Made by a program: the position numbers and the translations under genes
Source of the DNA: Veillonellaceae bacterium
GTDB taxonomy: Bacteria; Bacillota_C; Negativicutes; UBA1444
Length of the DNA stretch: 6,531 bases
Assembly: GCA_012798135.1 (NCBI GenBank)
Contig: JAAZNU010000246.1
Coordinates: 1-6,531, forward strand
Direction of reading: 5' to 3'
Notes under the pieces: generated by a model
Databases searched by the model: none
Told to the model about the DNA's origin: nothing
Seen by the model: the letters and a program-made list of their open reading frames with translations, nothing else
Shown here: in pieces, positions 1-5,323 of the stretch
Numbering within the stretch: the first letter of the stretch is position 1
Layout: each line of letters begins with the position of its first letter

Positions 1-10
1 GGATAGGGTT

Positions 11-808
11 ATGCTGGACTGGCCAAAGGGTAATGGGCTAAACGGCTTACCCGTACGTGCCCTTAACGGCAAGTTGCCCTTTGCCAACAGGAGCAGGCTG
101 GTTTACGACAGGGTTTACTACAGCCCAACCCTAAGAACTTGGGCTTTCAGGGGAATTGATGGGGCTTACTACCTAAAGGCAAATCCACAGCTCCGGTACG
201 TTGAACCCTACGAACATCAGGGGCTGGGTTTCATTGCCACCGCTCTTACCGCATTCAACATTGGTAAGTCGCTGGTAAAGGCGGCAAAGGGTGTAAACCT
301 GAAAAACCTGTTTAAGCCCAAAGCGCCAAACAACCAGTCAGCCGCACCTCAGGCACAGGCGAACCAGCAGGCCCCTAACATCACCGAGCTTATAACCCAA
401 ACCAACAATAACGCAGTGCTATCGGTCGATAAGCTGAGGGGCGAGGTTAAGCAGCTGGTAACCGATAGCAACAAGGCTGCAGTGGTTAGCCTCGATAACC
501 TGAACAGGGGGCTTGTCAGTAAGATTGACAACACCTTCAACTCCATTCAGCCAGAAATTGACCGGCTAAGCAAGAGCATGGTTTCCACGGCGGAACTCAC
601 CGAACGGTTGAATCAGGAGCTGCAAAAGGCCATTGCCGTGTCGGCAGGGAGCCAAAAGTTAACACAGGACCTAAACGAAAAGCTGGTACAGGAGCAAAAG
701 CAGAACGAAGTATTCCGAAACGATGTGCGTTCGGGCTTGCGCACTGGCCAGTTGATTTCAATAGCCACAATTGCATTGATTTTACTAAACATTCTTAGAA
801 AAAAGTAG
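11..808 (+). CDS. Coiled-coil protein with C-terminal membrane anchor (putative virion or vertex protein)
   Basis: I do not recognise a family. The 265-residue protein has an aromatic- and arginine-rich N-terminal part (about 1-70), a short hydrophobic stretch (71-84), a Pro/Gln/Ala-rich linker (about 101-122), a long helical region without prolines for most of its length and with Leu/Val/Ile spacing typical of coiled coil (about 123-240), and a hydrophobic C-terminal helix (246-261) closed by Arg-Lys-Lys. This architecture fits a tail-anchored stalk or fibre, with the C-terminus in a membrane; that role is inference. The start is uncertain: the reading frame is open upstream to the window edge, and only a weak AGGG sits 2 bases before this ATG, so the true N-terminus may lie outside the window. 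The TAG stop is built into the Shine-Dalgarno site of the next gene, suggesting coupled translation. Confidence 0.75.
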   Translation: MLDWPKGNGLNGLPVRALNGKLPFANRSRLVYDRVYYSPTLRTWAFRGIDGAYYLKANPQLRYVEPYEHQGLGFIATALTAFNIGKSLVKAAKGVNLKNLFKPKAPNNQSAAPQAQANQQAPNITELITQTNNNAVLSVDKLRGEVKQLVTDSNKAAVVSLDNLNRGLVSKIDNTFNSIQPEIDRLSKSMVSTAELTERLNQELQKAIAVSAGSQKLTQDLNEKLVQEQKQNEVFRNDVRSGLRTGQLISIATIALILLNILRKK

Positions 809-812
809 GAGG
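806..812 (+). promoter_or_regulatory. Stop codon fused to Shine-Dalgarno site (TAGGAGG)
   Basis: The TAG stop of the upstream gene is the first three bases of TAGGAGG, and the next ATG at 820 follows after 7 bases. The terminating ribosome therefore sits on the ribosome binding site of the next gene, which favours termination-reinitiation coupling. Confidence 0.8.
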
Positions 813-819
813 ATTTACA

Positions 820-1260
820 ATGGATTTCGACATGAAAAAGATTACACCTGCAGCGTTGCACGTGGCCACAACGGCCGGTGGAGCTATTGCTGCCGGTTAT
901 CTTCGTAAGAAGGTTACCTTTTTCGACAATACCCTTGGCAAGCTGCTGCTCATTCTTGCCGGTATTTGGATTGTATCGCAGAGCAAATCGGAAGTAATGA
1001 AGGGGCTTGGCACAGGCGTGGCCATGAACGGAGCCCTGGGCTTTGCCACCGGCTTGCTTGGCGTTGACGGGCTGAACGGTAACGATAATGGCATGGGTAC
1101 CGTTGTTCAGGACGAGAACGGCATGGTTTACCTGGTTAACGGAACCGGCGAGGTAATGCCTTACGAAATTCCGGTGGTAGATGGAATTGGTAACGCCGAC
1201 GATTTCCAAGCCTTTTCCGGAATAAACGGCGGAAACAGCGACGCATTGGTAATTGCTTAA
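820..1260 (+). CDS. Glycine-rich hydrophobic protein with up to three membrane segments
   Basis: The function is unknown. The 146-residue protein starts at an ATG preceded by AGGAGG (807-812). Three hydrophobic stretches are visible: an Ala/Gly-rich one at about 11-27, the strongest at about 39-53, and a Gly/Ala-rich one at about 62-81. The remaining C-terminal half (82-146) is rich in Gly, Asn and Asp, has no further hydrophobic helix, and has no Cys. The basic cluster Arg-Lys-Lys at 29-31 lies between the first two segments. It sits between a tail-anchored coiled-coil protein and the presumed coat gene, so a small structural membrane protein of a virion is plausible, but this rests only on context and hydrophobicity. 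The Gly-rich pattern with small residues could also support tight helix packing in an oligomer. A second ATG at codon 5 (position 832) is possible but worse placed relative to the SD. Confidence 0.8.
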   Translation: MDFDMKKITPAALHVATTAGGAIAAGYLRKKVTFFDNTLGKLLLILAGIWIVSQSKSEVMKGLGTGVAMNGALGFATGLLGVDGLNGNDNGMGTVVQDENGMVYLVNGTGEVMPYEIPVVDGIGNADDFQAFSGINGGNSDALVIA

Positions 1261-1279
1261 ACAGAAAGGAGAACTTAAC

Positions 1280-1885
1280 ATGGCACGAAAAAGTATCAAG
1301 GATTTCATCGCAGTGCTTAGCAACGTGTACTTCAAGGGTCTTTACGATGCAGCCAAGCACTACATACAGGAAGTTGCACTTTTGCACTCCACCCGCATCG
1401 CATCGGTGGGTGGCGAACAACGCCTTAACGATGCCAACACCAGCGTAGAAGTTGGCGTGAGCGATTTTAACGGCACCCAAATACCCTCGGATTTCCGCGG
1501 GTTAATCCGTGGGCTTGCCATACGCTACGGTAAGGTAACCAAAACTGGCAACCCCGACCCCAATGCCATCAGTCCCGCCACCATCAACTTTTCGGCAGTA
1601 CGCAGCGATTTCCCCGCATGGCTCCGAAACAGCGAGATTGTGTTCAAGGCATCGGGTGTTGAGGCCCTTAGGATGCGAGTTGATGAGTTCCTGTTGGGTG
1701 TGAACCGCGACGAGGTTCCATCGGAGTGGGCAAAAGAGTTTGAAAAAACCATCAAGGTGGTGGGGGGTCAGGACCTTGAGCTCTACCTGAACACCGCCAA
1801 GGGTGCTGCACTATCCGAAACCGATTGGGAGTTCATCCAGCTGGTGATTTACGGCCTCAAGTTTGCTGAGCGCAAAACCATGTAG
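1280..1885 (+). CDS. Putative major capsid (coat) protein, family not identified
   Basis: The 201-residue protein begins at an ATG placed 8 bases after a strong AAAGGAG (1265-1271); an in-frame ATG at 1253 lies inside the previous gene and lacks such a site, so I reject it. Residues 1-45 look helical with a basic N-terminus (ARKS). From about 70 to 150 hydrophobic and polar residues alternate in short blocks, as in beta strands, including a Leu-Arg-Gly-Leu-Ala-Ile-Arg-Tyr block and an Asn-Ser-Glu-Ile-Val-Phe-Lys block. There is no signal peptide, membrane helix or Cys. The coat assignment is inference from the strong ribosome binding site, the position among membrane and beta-rich proteins, and the hairpin plus terminator directly downstream, a common arrangement for a highly expressed coat gene. 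It could be a jelly-roll protein, but this is only a structural guess. Any other abundant virion protein remains possible. Confidence 0.5.
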   Translation: MARKSIKDFIAVLSNVYFKGLYDAAKHYIQEVALLHSTRIASVGGEQRLNDANTSVEVGVSDFNGTQIPSDFRGLIRGLAIRYGKVTKTGNPDPNAISPATINFSAVRSDFPAWLRNSEIVFKASGVEALRMRVDEFLLGVNRDEVPSEWAKEFEKTIKVVGGQDLELYLNTAKGAALSETDWEFIQLVIYGLKFAERKTM

Positions 1886-1900
1886 CAAAACCTAAGGCGA

Positions 1901-1933
1901 GGTGGCAGCGTTGGCTGTGGACTCCCTGCCACC
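1901..1933 (+). other. Intergenic hairpin upstream of the terminator
   Basis: GGTGGCAG at 1901-1908 is the exact reverse complement of CTGCCACC at 1926-1933, giving an 8-bp GC-rich stem with a 17-base loop. It starts 15 bases after the stop codon of the presumed coat gene and has no T-run after it, so it is not itself a terminator. It may protect the 3' end of the upstream message. Its loop bases CTGTGG (1915-1920) are complementary to CCACAG (1967-1972) in the loop of the next hairpin. Confidence 0.7.
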
Positions 1934-1954
1934 GTTTAAGCATGTGAATAGCGT

Positions 1955-1987
1955 AAAAGGGGGATGCCACAGAATCCACCCTTTTTT
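1955..1987 (+). terminator. Rho-independent terminator after the presumed coat gene
   Basis: AAAAGGGGGAT (1955-1965) pairs with ATCCACCCTTTT (1974-1985): 7 bp, one bulged A at 1978, then 4 bp, closing an 8-base loop (1966-1973). Six T residues (1982-1987) end the structure. It lies 20 bases before the next ATG, and I see no promoter between it and that gene, so the downstream genes probably depend on read-through or on an unseen promoter. The four A residues that begin the left arm would give a short T-run on the opposite strand, so weak bidirectional activity is possible. Confidence 0.85.
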
Positions 1988-2006
1988 ATAAAAAAAACAT
2001 CAAACC

Positions 2007-2402
2007 ATGATTGACGGACGCGAAATATACGAGGTAAGAACCGAGCGGGTAGTAATACCCCAAAGCCAAAAGTATGGCGAGGTGAAGTTCCGTGGCAACA
2101 TTGCCTACGGCAAGGTTCTGGGTGTAAACGTGTACATTGAAAATGCCACAACGGGCGAGCCCTTTAGTGGCAACGTGTTGGTTGGAGTGCGCGAGGTTGG
2201 CGGTAGTAACCGCACCCTGTTAGCACCGGTTCCCTACAGGCTCATCAAACACAGCGACCAGGTGTCGTTCGTGGAAAGGTTCATTGAATTGTCGGACGTG
2301 AAGGGGTACGGGCAGGATTTAGGCGTAAGTATCGACGCTGCCGCTGTTAGTAGCGTTGACCTTAGCGTAACGGTTACCGTACTGTACTCAAAAAGCAGGT
2401 AA
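2007..2402 (+). CDS. Beta-rich protein, putative minor capsid or second coat protein
   Basis: The family is not recognised. The 131-residue protein has almost continuous beta-strand patterning, with alternating hydrophobic and polar residues at about 28-43, 53-63, 85-96 and 104-128, and short Gly/Asn turns. There is no Cys, signal peptide or membrane helix. The size and pattern fit a single beta-sandwich such as a jelly roll; that is a structural guess. It is the only gene here that follows a terminator, and it has no Shine-Dalgarno site: its leader is a run of eight A residues (1990-1997) followed by ACATCAAACC-like A/C-rich sequence, an arrangement common in Bacteroidetes. The next gene follows after 3 bases. 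Together with the two small beta-rich proteins that follow, it could form vertex, spike or secondary shell components. A second, less abundant coat protein paired with the product of 1280-1885 is an alternative. Confidence 0.7.
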   Translation: MIDGREIYEVRTERVVIPQSQKYGEVKFRGNIAYGKVLGVNVYIENATTGEPFSGNVLVGVREVGGSNRTLLAPVPYRLIKHSDQVSFVERFIELSDVKGYGQDLGVSIDAAAVSSVDLSVTVTVLYSKSR

Positions 2403-2405
2403 AAC

Positions 2406-2714
2406 ATGCATAAGGTAGATGCTGAAATACTGAACCTATCGGAGAATCAAGATATCAAACTTGATAGGGTTAACAAGTTTAGCATTGCCAATAACGGCAC
2501 TGCCGACGTAGAGTTTGGGTTTAAGGACACTTTTGCCACCCTACACACAGGGCAGGCAACGGCATTTGAGAGCGGTGCCAACGCATGGTTTGCCGAGGAT
2601 GTACTTCTGAAGGTGCGTTTTAAGCCCGGGGTACCCACCGATAGTAAGGAGTGTACCGTGATGATTTGCAGGGTTGTAAAGCCTTCAAACATATTTGCCG
2701 ATGCATTAAGGTAG
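2406..2714 (+). CDS. Small beta-sandwich-like protein
   Basis: The function is unknown. The 102-residue protein shows a repeating strand-turn pattern: a strand ending in Ile-Ala-Asn-Asn-Gly (about 24-31), a strand Val-Glu-Phe-Gly-Phe (35-39), a turn with Thr-Gly-Gln, then strands at about 66-73 and 83-91. This order, an 'Asn-x-Gly' turn, a short strand, and a hydrophobic-Gly turn, is seen in many small phage virion beta-sandwiches, but no specific family can be named. Two Cys residues (83 and 88) lie in the last strand region. It starts 3 bases after the previous stop with only a weak AGG at 2397-2399, so translation is probably coupled. It ends in a TAG, 4 bases before the next ATG. Confidence 0.7.
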   Translation: MHKVDAEILNLSENQDIKLDRVNKFSIANNGTADVEFGFKDTFATLHTGQATAFESGANAWFAEDVLLKVRFKPGVPTDSKECTVMICRVVKPSNIFADALR

Positions 2715-2718
2715 TAGT

Positions 2719-3054
2719 ATGGCTGAGCTATGGGGCATAATAACATCGGGCGAGCGGGTTACAGCCGATAGGCTGGAGTTCGATTACGGCGACGGGCAGG
2801 GGTACCGTAAGGCCACCAAAAACCCCATGTGGTTCCAAAACTATGCGTACCGTAAGCTCAAGGGGCGGGTGTTAACCACTGAGCGGAACGTTACAGTTGC
2901 CATATACATTAATGGATTCCTTTCTAACAGTAAGCTTTCGGGGGGTAATTGGCTTATTGATGTTGACGAGGAATCGGCAATGGTGAACTTTGAGTGGATA
3001 GGAACCGACGCGCTTTTCGACGAGGAGTTTTTGCTTCAAATAAATACCATTTAG
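2719..3054 (+). CDS. Small beta-rich acidic protein
   Basis: The function is unknown. The 111-residue protein is rich in aromatic residues and has beta-type alternation at about 48-66 and 78-95, with an Asp/Glu-rich C-terminal third. There is no Cys, signal peptide or membrane segment. A modest AAGG (2708-2711) lies 7 bases before the ATG and overlaps the end of the preceding gene. It is the third consecutive short beta-rich gene after the terminator, which suggests that the three encode subunits of one assembly, for instance vertex or spike components. That is inference from neighbourhood only. Its TAG stop is the start of the TAGGAGG ribosome binding site for the next gene. Confidence 0.7.
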   Translation: MAELWGIITSGERVTADRLEFDYGDGQGYRKATKNPMWFQNYAYRKLKGRVLTTERNVTVAIYINGFLSNSKLSGGNWLIDVDEESAMVNFEWIGTDALFDEEFLLQINTI

Positions 3055-3058
3055 GAGG
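3052..3058 (+). promoter_or_regulatory. Stop codon fused to Shine-Dalgarno site (TAGGAGG)
   Basis: This is the second case in which the upstream TAG stop forms the first bases of TAGGAGG. The next ATG is at 3064, 5 bases after the site. Confidence 0.8.
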
Positions 3059-3063
3059 AAGTT

Positions 3064-3318
3064 ATGATAAACATTACCATATCCGATGAGCCGAAACAAT
3101 CGGTGGTTGTACCAGCAAAAGAGCAAAACGCTTCGCAGGTAGTTAGAACGGTTAAAAACACGGCAAAGCCGGTAAAAGCATCGCCTGTATTGGCATCAAA
3201 AAACAGTAACAGGGTAAAGAGGTCTCGCTTTTTTAAAGCTGTTGGCCGTTTTGCGAACAAGTATGCACCTGTAGCAAAGCAAGCGCTTGTGCCGGGGGGT
3301 ATTTTTCTGAAAGGTTAA
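3064..3318 (+). CDS. Short, highly basic protein with C-terminal amphipathic helix
   Basis: The function is unknown. The 84-residue protein has a Val-rich N-terminus, a Lys/Ala/Pro/Val-rich flexible middle (about 17-48), and a basic segment from about residue 50 in which Arg/Lys alternate with Phe, Val and Ala (Lys-Arg-Ser-Arg-Phe-Phe-Lys at 52-58), followed by Pro-Gly-Gly and a hydrophobic end. The basic segment would form an amphipathic helix, able to bind nucleic acid or lie on a membrane surface. A condensing protein for the genome or a membrane-associated virion protein are both consistent; neither is shown. A strong AGGAGG precedes the ATG. The low complexity and extreme charge make homology searching difficult. 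Confidence 0.7.
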   Translation: MINITISDEPKQSVVVPAKEQNASQVVRTVKNTAKPVKASPVLASKNSNRVKRSRFFKAVGRFANKYAPVAKQALVPGGIFLKG

Positions 3319-3330
3319 AATTGATACAGT

Positions 3331-4008
3331 ATGACTGTAAGTGAGGTATTAGTTGTGCTCCGGACATACCCGGCTTTTGACATCGAAAAATCCGATGGCA
3401 CCCCCTTACGCCGGCAGGTAAAGTGGGGGCAGGATACACCTGAGCTTTTGCAGTCCTATGTTCGGATGTACGGGCAAATTAAAATAGTACCAAAGCGCAA
3501 GCAAGGCAGTGCCTTTGTAAGGGATACGGGTAGCATAATGGATGTGGGTAATGCCCAAGTAGTACCATATCCTTTGGGTTCAGTCGATTCTGGATTCATT
3601 GGAAGCCCATCGTCGGGAGGTACTGATGTGTACCGGATAATGTGGGAGAATGAACGAGAAAATGCCCGGGAGTACCGCGAGAAGTACGAAAAAACATTAG
3701 AGGAGCTCCGGAAACTTGAGGTTGAGCACGCTGCATCCAAGAATAGCGCTGTTGGCGATATAGTTGCGGGTCTTGCCGGTGTGGTTCCCTCACTAATGGG
3801 GTTGGATGGTGGAGCACTGGGTACAACAGCAGGAAAGCCACAAGGGGCAGGGCAATCGTTGCAGCCCGTAAAGGATAATCGCCTTCAGGCTATAGTCATG
3901 TACTACACCAAACTGGACGAAAACCAAAAAAGTAAGGTTTACAACCTTTTGGCAAAGGTGTTTCAGAATATAAACAGCATTGATTCCATATTGGAGCAAA
4001 TGGAGTAG
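3331..4008 (+). CDS. Protein with central coiled coil and hydrophobic Gly/Ala segment
   Basis: The family is not recognised. The 225-residue protein has a mixed N-terminal domain (1-65) with a basic patch Pro-Lys-Arg-Lys (54-57), a Gly/Ser/Pro-rich hinge (83-97), a highly charged helix with Glu/Arg/Lys and regularly placed Tyr/Leu (about 99-133) typical of a coiled coil, a hydrophobic Gly/Ala/Leu stretch (141-165), a Gly/Gln-rich linker (166-178), and a C-terminal helical segment (183-225) ending in acidic residues. The hydrophobic stretch is marginal as a membrane helix. No good Shine-Dalgarno site lies before the ATG; the AAGG at 3311-3314 is 16 bases away, so this gene may be weakly translated or coupled to the previous one 12 bases upstream. 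A scaffold or assembly protein is conceivable, but I infer no specific job. Confidence 0.7.
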   Translation: MTVSEVLVVLRTYPAFDIEKSDGTPLRRQVKWGQDTPELLQSYVRMYGQIKIVPKRKQGSAFVRDTGSIMDVGNAQVVPYPLGSVDSGFIGSPSSGGTDVYRIMWENERENAREYREKYEKTLEELRKLEVEHAASKNSAVGDIVAGLAGVVPSLMGLDGGALGTTAGKPQGAGQSLQPVKDNRLQAIVMYYTKLDENQKSKVYNLLAKVFQNINSIDSILEQME

Positions 4009-4010
4009 GT

Positions 4011-4229
4011 ATGGCAAGGTTTAAAGTTGAAGTAGAAGTTAATAGCCCTGATATCATGCAGGCTGAGCTCATGCGGCAAGCATTGCAGAACATCCTTAAT
4101 GAGCTGGGGGAGCACCAATCGTTGCTCATGCAGTTTAGCAACCCGGGTGTTGCCAGGGAGTACGCCATAAAGGTACGACAGCTTGCCGAAAATCCACTTG
4201 CTCAAAAATTACTAAAATCGTTTGCTTAG
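4011..4229 (+). CDS. Small alpha/beta protein of unknown function
   Basis: The 72-residue product starts with a clear beta strand of alternating Val/Glu/Lys (4-10) and then is largely helical (13-33 and 46-70). It has no Cys, membrane segment or recognisable motif. The ATG lies 2 bases after the stop of the previous gene, with GGAG at 4002-4005 and AGG at 4007-4009 as ribosome contacts, so coupled translation is likely. The TAG stop begins the Shine-Dalgarno site of the annexin-repeat gene. The open frame, tight spacing and matching stop/start signals support a real gene despite its size. Confidence 0.65.
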   Translation: MARFKVEVEVNSPDIMQAELMRQALQNILNELGEHQSLLMQFSNPGVAREYAIKVRQLAENPLAQKLLKSFA

Positions 4230-4233
4230 GAGG
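4227..4233 (+). promoter_or_regulatory. Stop codon fused to Shine-Dalgarno site (TAGGAGG)
   Basis: This is the third TAGGAGG in the window in which a TAG stop doubles as the start of the ribosome binding site. The ATG of the annexin-repeat gene follows at 4238 after 4 bases. Confidence 0.8.
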
Positions 4234-4237
4234 GGCT

Positions 4238-4744
4238 ATGCAAGGTAATCCGATAGTTGTTCAAAGTGGCGGTTCTACCAAGTATATAGTATACGGGGTT
4301 CTCATACTTGCTGCGGGGGTACTTGGTTACTGGTTCTTGTACAAGCCCTGGCAAGAGAAGCAGGAGGCGGCTGCTAATAATAATATCGACCCCAACACAA
4401 AATCGGGTAAGGCAAAGGTTCTTGCCACCAAGCTGAGGGTGGCTATGGCAGGGTGGGGAACAAACGAGAAGCTGATGTACGAGGTAGCGGACCAAATCCG
4501 TACTGAAAAAATACCATGGAACGACGTAGCCAAGGAGTACTATGCCATGTATAAGCGCGACCTGGTTAAGGATGTTCAATCTGAACTTGACTCCAAGGAA
4601 ATAGTTGAGTTCTGGCGAAGGGTAAACCCGGCAACGCTAACACAACAGCAACAAAAACAATACGCTCAAGCTGATGCCAAAAAGGCTGCTGCAAAAACGG
4701 TTGCAGTTGCAACAATGAACCCTTTACTGTATTTCATGTACTAA
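4238..4744 (+). CDS. Membrane-anchored protein with a single annexin repeat
   Basis: The 168-residue protein has a short Gly/Ser N-terminus, one membrane helix (about 16-35) followed by a Lys/Glu/Gln linker, an annexin-like repeat (about 57-130), and a Gln/Ala/Lys-rich tail with a hydrophobic end. The repeat shows the family hallmarks: Met70-Ala-Gly72-Trp-Gly74-Thr75 matching the M-K-G-x-G-T calcium loop, then Tyr-Lys-Arg-Asp-Leu (105-109) and Ser-Glu116-Leu. In annexin A5 the Met-to-capping-Glu distance is 44 residues; here it is 46, so the type II calcium site looks intact. Known annexins bind acidic phospholipids with calcium and usually carry four repeats; here there is one. A role in membrane binding, virion assembly or entry is inference. 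A weak hydrophobic C-terminus could be a second membrane contact. It directly precedes the lysis genes. Confidence 0.8.
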   Translation: MQGNPIVVQSGGSTKYIVYGVLILAAGVLGYWFLYKPWQEKQEAAANNNIDPNTKSGKAKVLATKLRVAMAGWGTNEKLMYEVADQIRTEKIPWNDVAKEYYAMYKRDLVKDVQSELDSKEIVEFWRRVNPATLTQQQQKQYAQADAKKAAAKTVAVATMNPLLYFMY

Positions 4745-4747
4745 ACT

Positions 4748-5323
4748 ATGATAGCACACGACGATTTTAGTTCAAAGATTTTACCGGTAACGCTCAGGTA
4801 TGAAGGTGGTTATGCTAATGTCCCAGGCGATAAGGGCGGTGAAACCTACTGCGGAATTTCGTACAACGCAAACCCAAACTGGCCAGGCTGGGAGATATTG
4901 AACCGGTATAAGCCGCTCCGCCGAGGCGATTTGGTTAACGACAGTACCTTACGGCAGCTTGTTGCTGACGTTTACTGGGAGCGTTACTTCACGCCAAAGC
5001 GATTCCACCACTTTAATCACCTGCTGCCAGCACTGTGCTGCTTCGACTTTGCTGTTCATGGTGGTTTCTCAGTTGAAAGGCTGCAACGTTTGCTATCGGT
5101 AAGGTTTGCTATACCCCTTAAACCCGATGGTGTAATGGGAGCCAAAACCATCGACGCCGTAAATGCCCAAGACCCCAAACGCCTATCTCTGGCAATTCTT
5201 GACTGGCGTCGTGAACACCTTGCCAACATCATACAGGCAAATCCAGCCATGGAAGTTTTCGCCGAGGGTTGGAATAATCGCCTATCTGCGCTTAGGAGGA
5301 TTATCAGCAATGATAACATTTAA
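4748..5323 (+). CDS. GH108-type muramidase (endolysin), soluble copy
   Basis: This is an N-acetylmuramidase of the glycosyl hydrolase 108 type, cleaving the glycan strand of peptidoglycan. The 191-residue length is usual for the family. The signature Tyr-Glu-Gly-Gly-Tyr with catalytic Glu19 is followed by Pro-Gly-Asp-Lys-Gly-Gly-Glu-Thr-Tyr (26-34) and Gly-Ile-Ser. The C-terminal part matches the associated peptidoglycan-binding domain: Phe-Asp-Phe-Ala-Val-His-Gly-Gly (98-106), Asp-Gly-Val-Met-Gly-Ala-Lys-Thr (127-134) and a Gly-Trp-x-Asn-Arg-Leu end (174-179). No signal peptide or membrane helix is present, so release would need the nearby holin. The ATG has no Shine-Dalgarno site and follows the annexin gene after 3 bases, so expression may depend on coupling. 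Its 3' end overlaps the next muramidase gene by 14 bases. Confidence 0.92.
   Translation: MIAHDDFSSKILPVTLRYEGGYANVPGDKGGETYCGISYNANPNWPGWEILNRYKPLRRGDLVNDSTLRQLVADVYWERYFTPKRFHHFNHLLPALCCFDFAVHGGFSVERLQRLLSVRFAIPLKPDGVMGAKTIDAVNAQDPKRLSLAILDWRREHLANIIQANPAMEVFAEGWNNRLSALRRIISNDNI
5294..5299 (+). promoter_or_regulatory. Shine-Dalgarno site that decides the start of the second muramidase
   Basis: AGGAGG lies inside the end of the first muramidase gene, 10 bases before the ATG at 5310. The protein aligned with its paralogue also begins at that ATG, so the longer in-frame extension starting at 5163 is not real. Confidence 0.85.

Noticed and set aside
1253..1279. Upstream ATG for the presumed coat gene
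   Set aside because: It overlaps the end of the previous gene and lacks a well-placed ribosome binding site, whereas the ATG at 1280 has AAAGGAG at 8 bases.
613..1335. Long open frame on the opposite strand (240 codons)
   Set aside because: It spans the junctions of three well-supported + strand genes, has no ribosome binding site, and its product is low quality with many Cys/Ser/Arg runs typical of a shadow frame.
1990..1998. A8 run as a programmed frameshift site
   Set aside because: It lies in the untranslated leader before the ATG at 2007, after a stop and a terminator, so no ribosome would be reading across it in frame.
1886..2006. Promoter for the genes from 2007 onward
   Set aside because: I searched for sigma70-type boxes and for the Bacteroidetes TAnnTTTG element and found no convincing match; the space after the terminator is only 19 bases.
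4226..4579. Opposite-strand open frame over the annexin-repeat gene
   Set aside because: It is fully inside a gene with a recognisable domain and has no start signal of its own.
5163..5309. In-frame upstream extension of the second muramidase
   Set aside because: It lies inside the first muramidase gene. The AGGAGG at 5294-5299 and the paralogue alignment both place the start at 5310.
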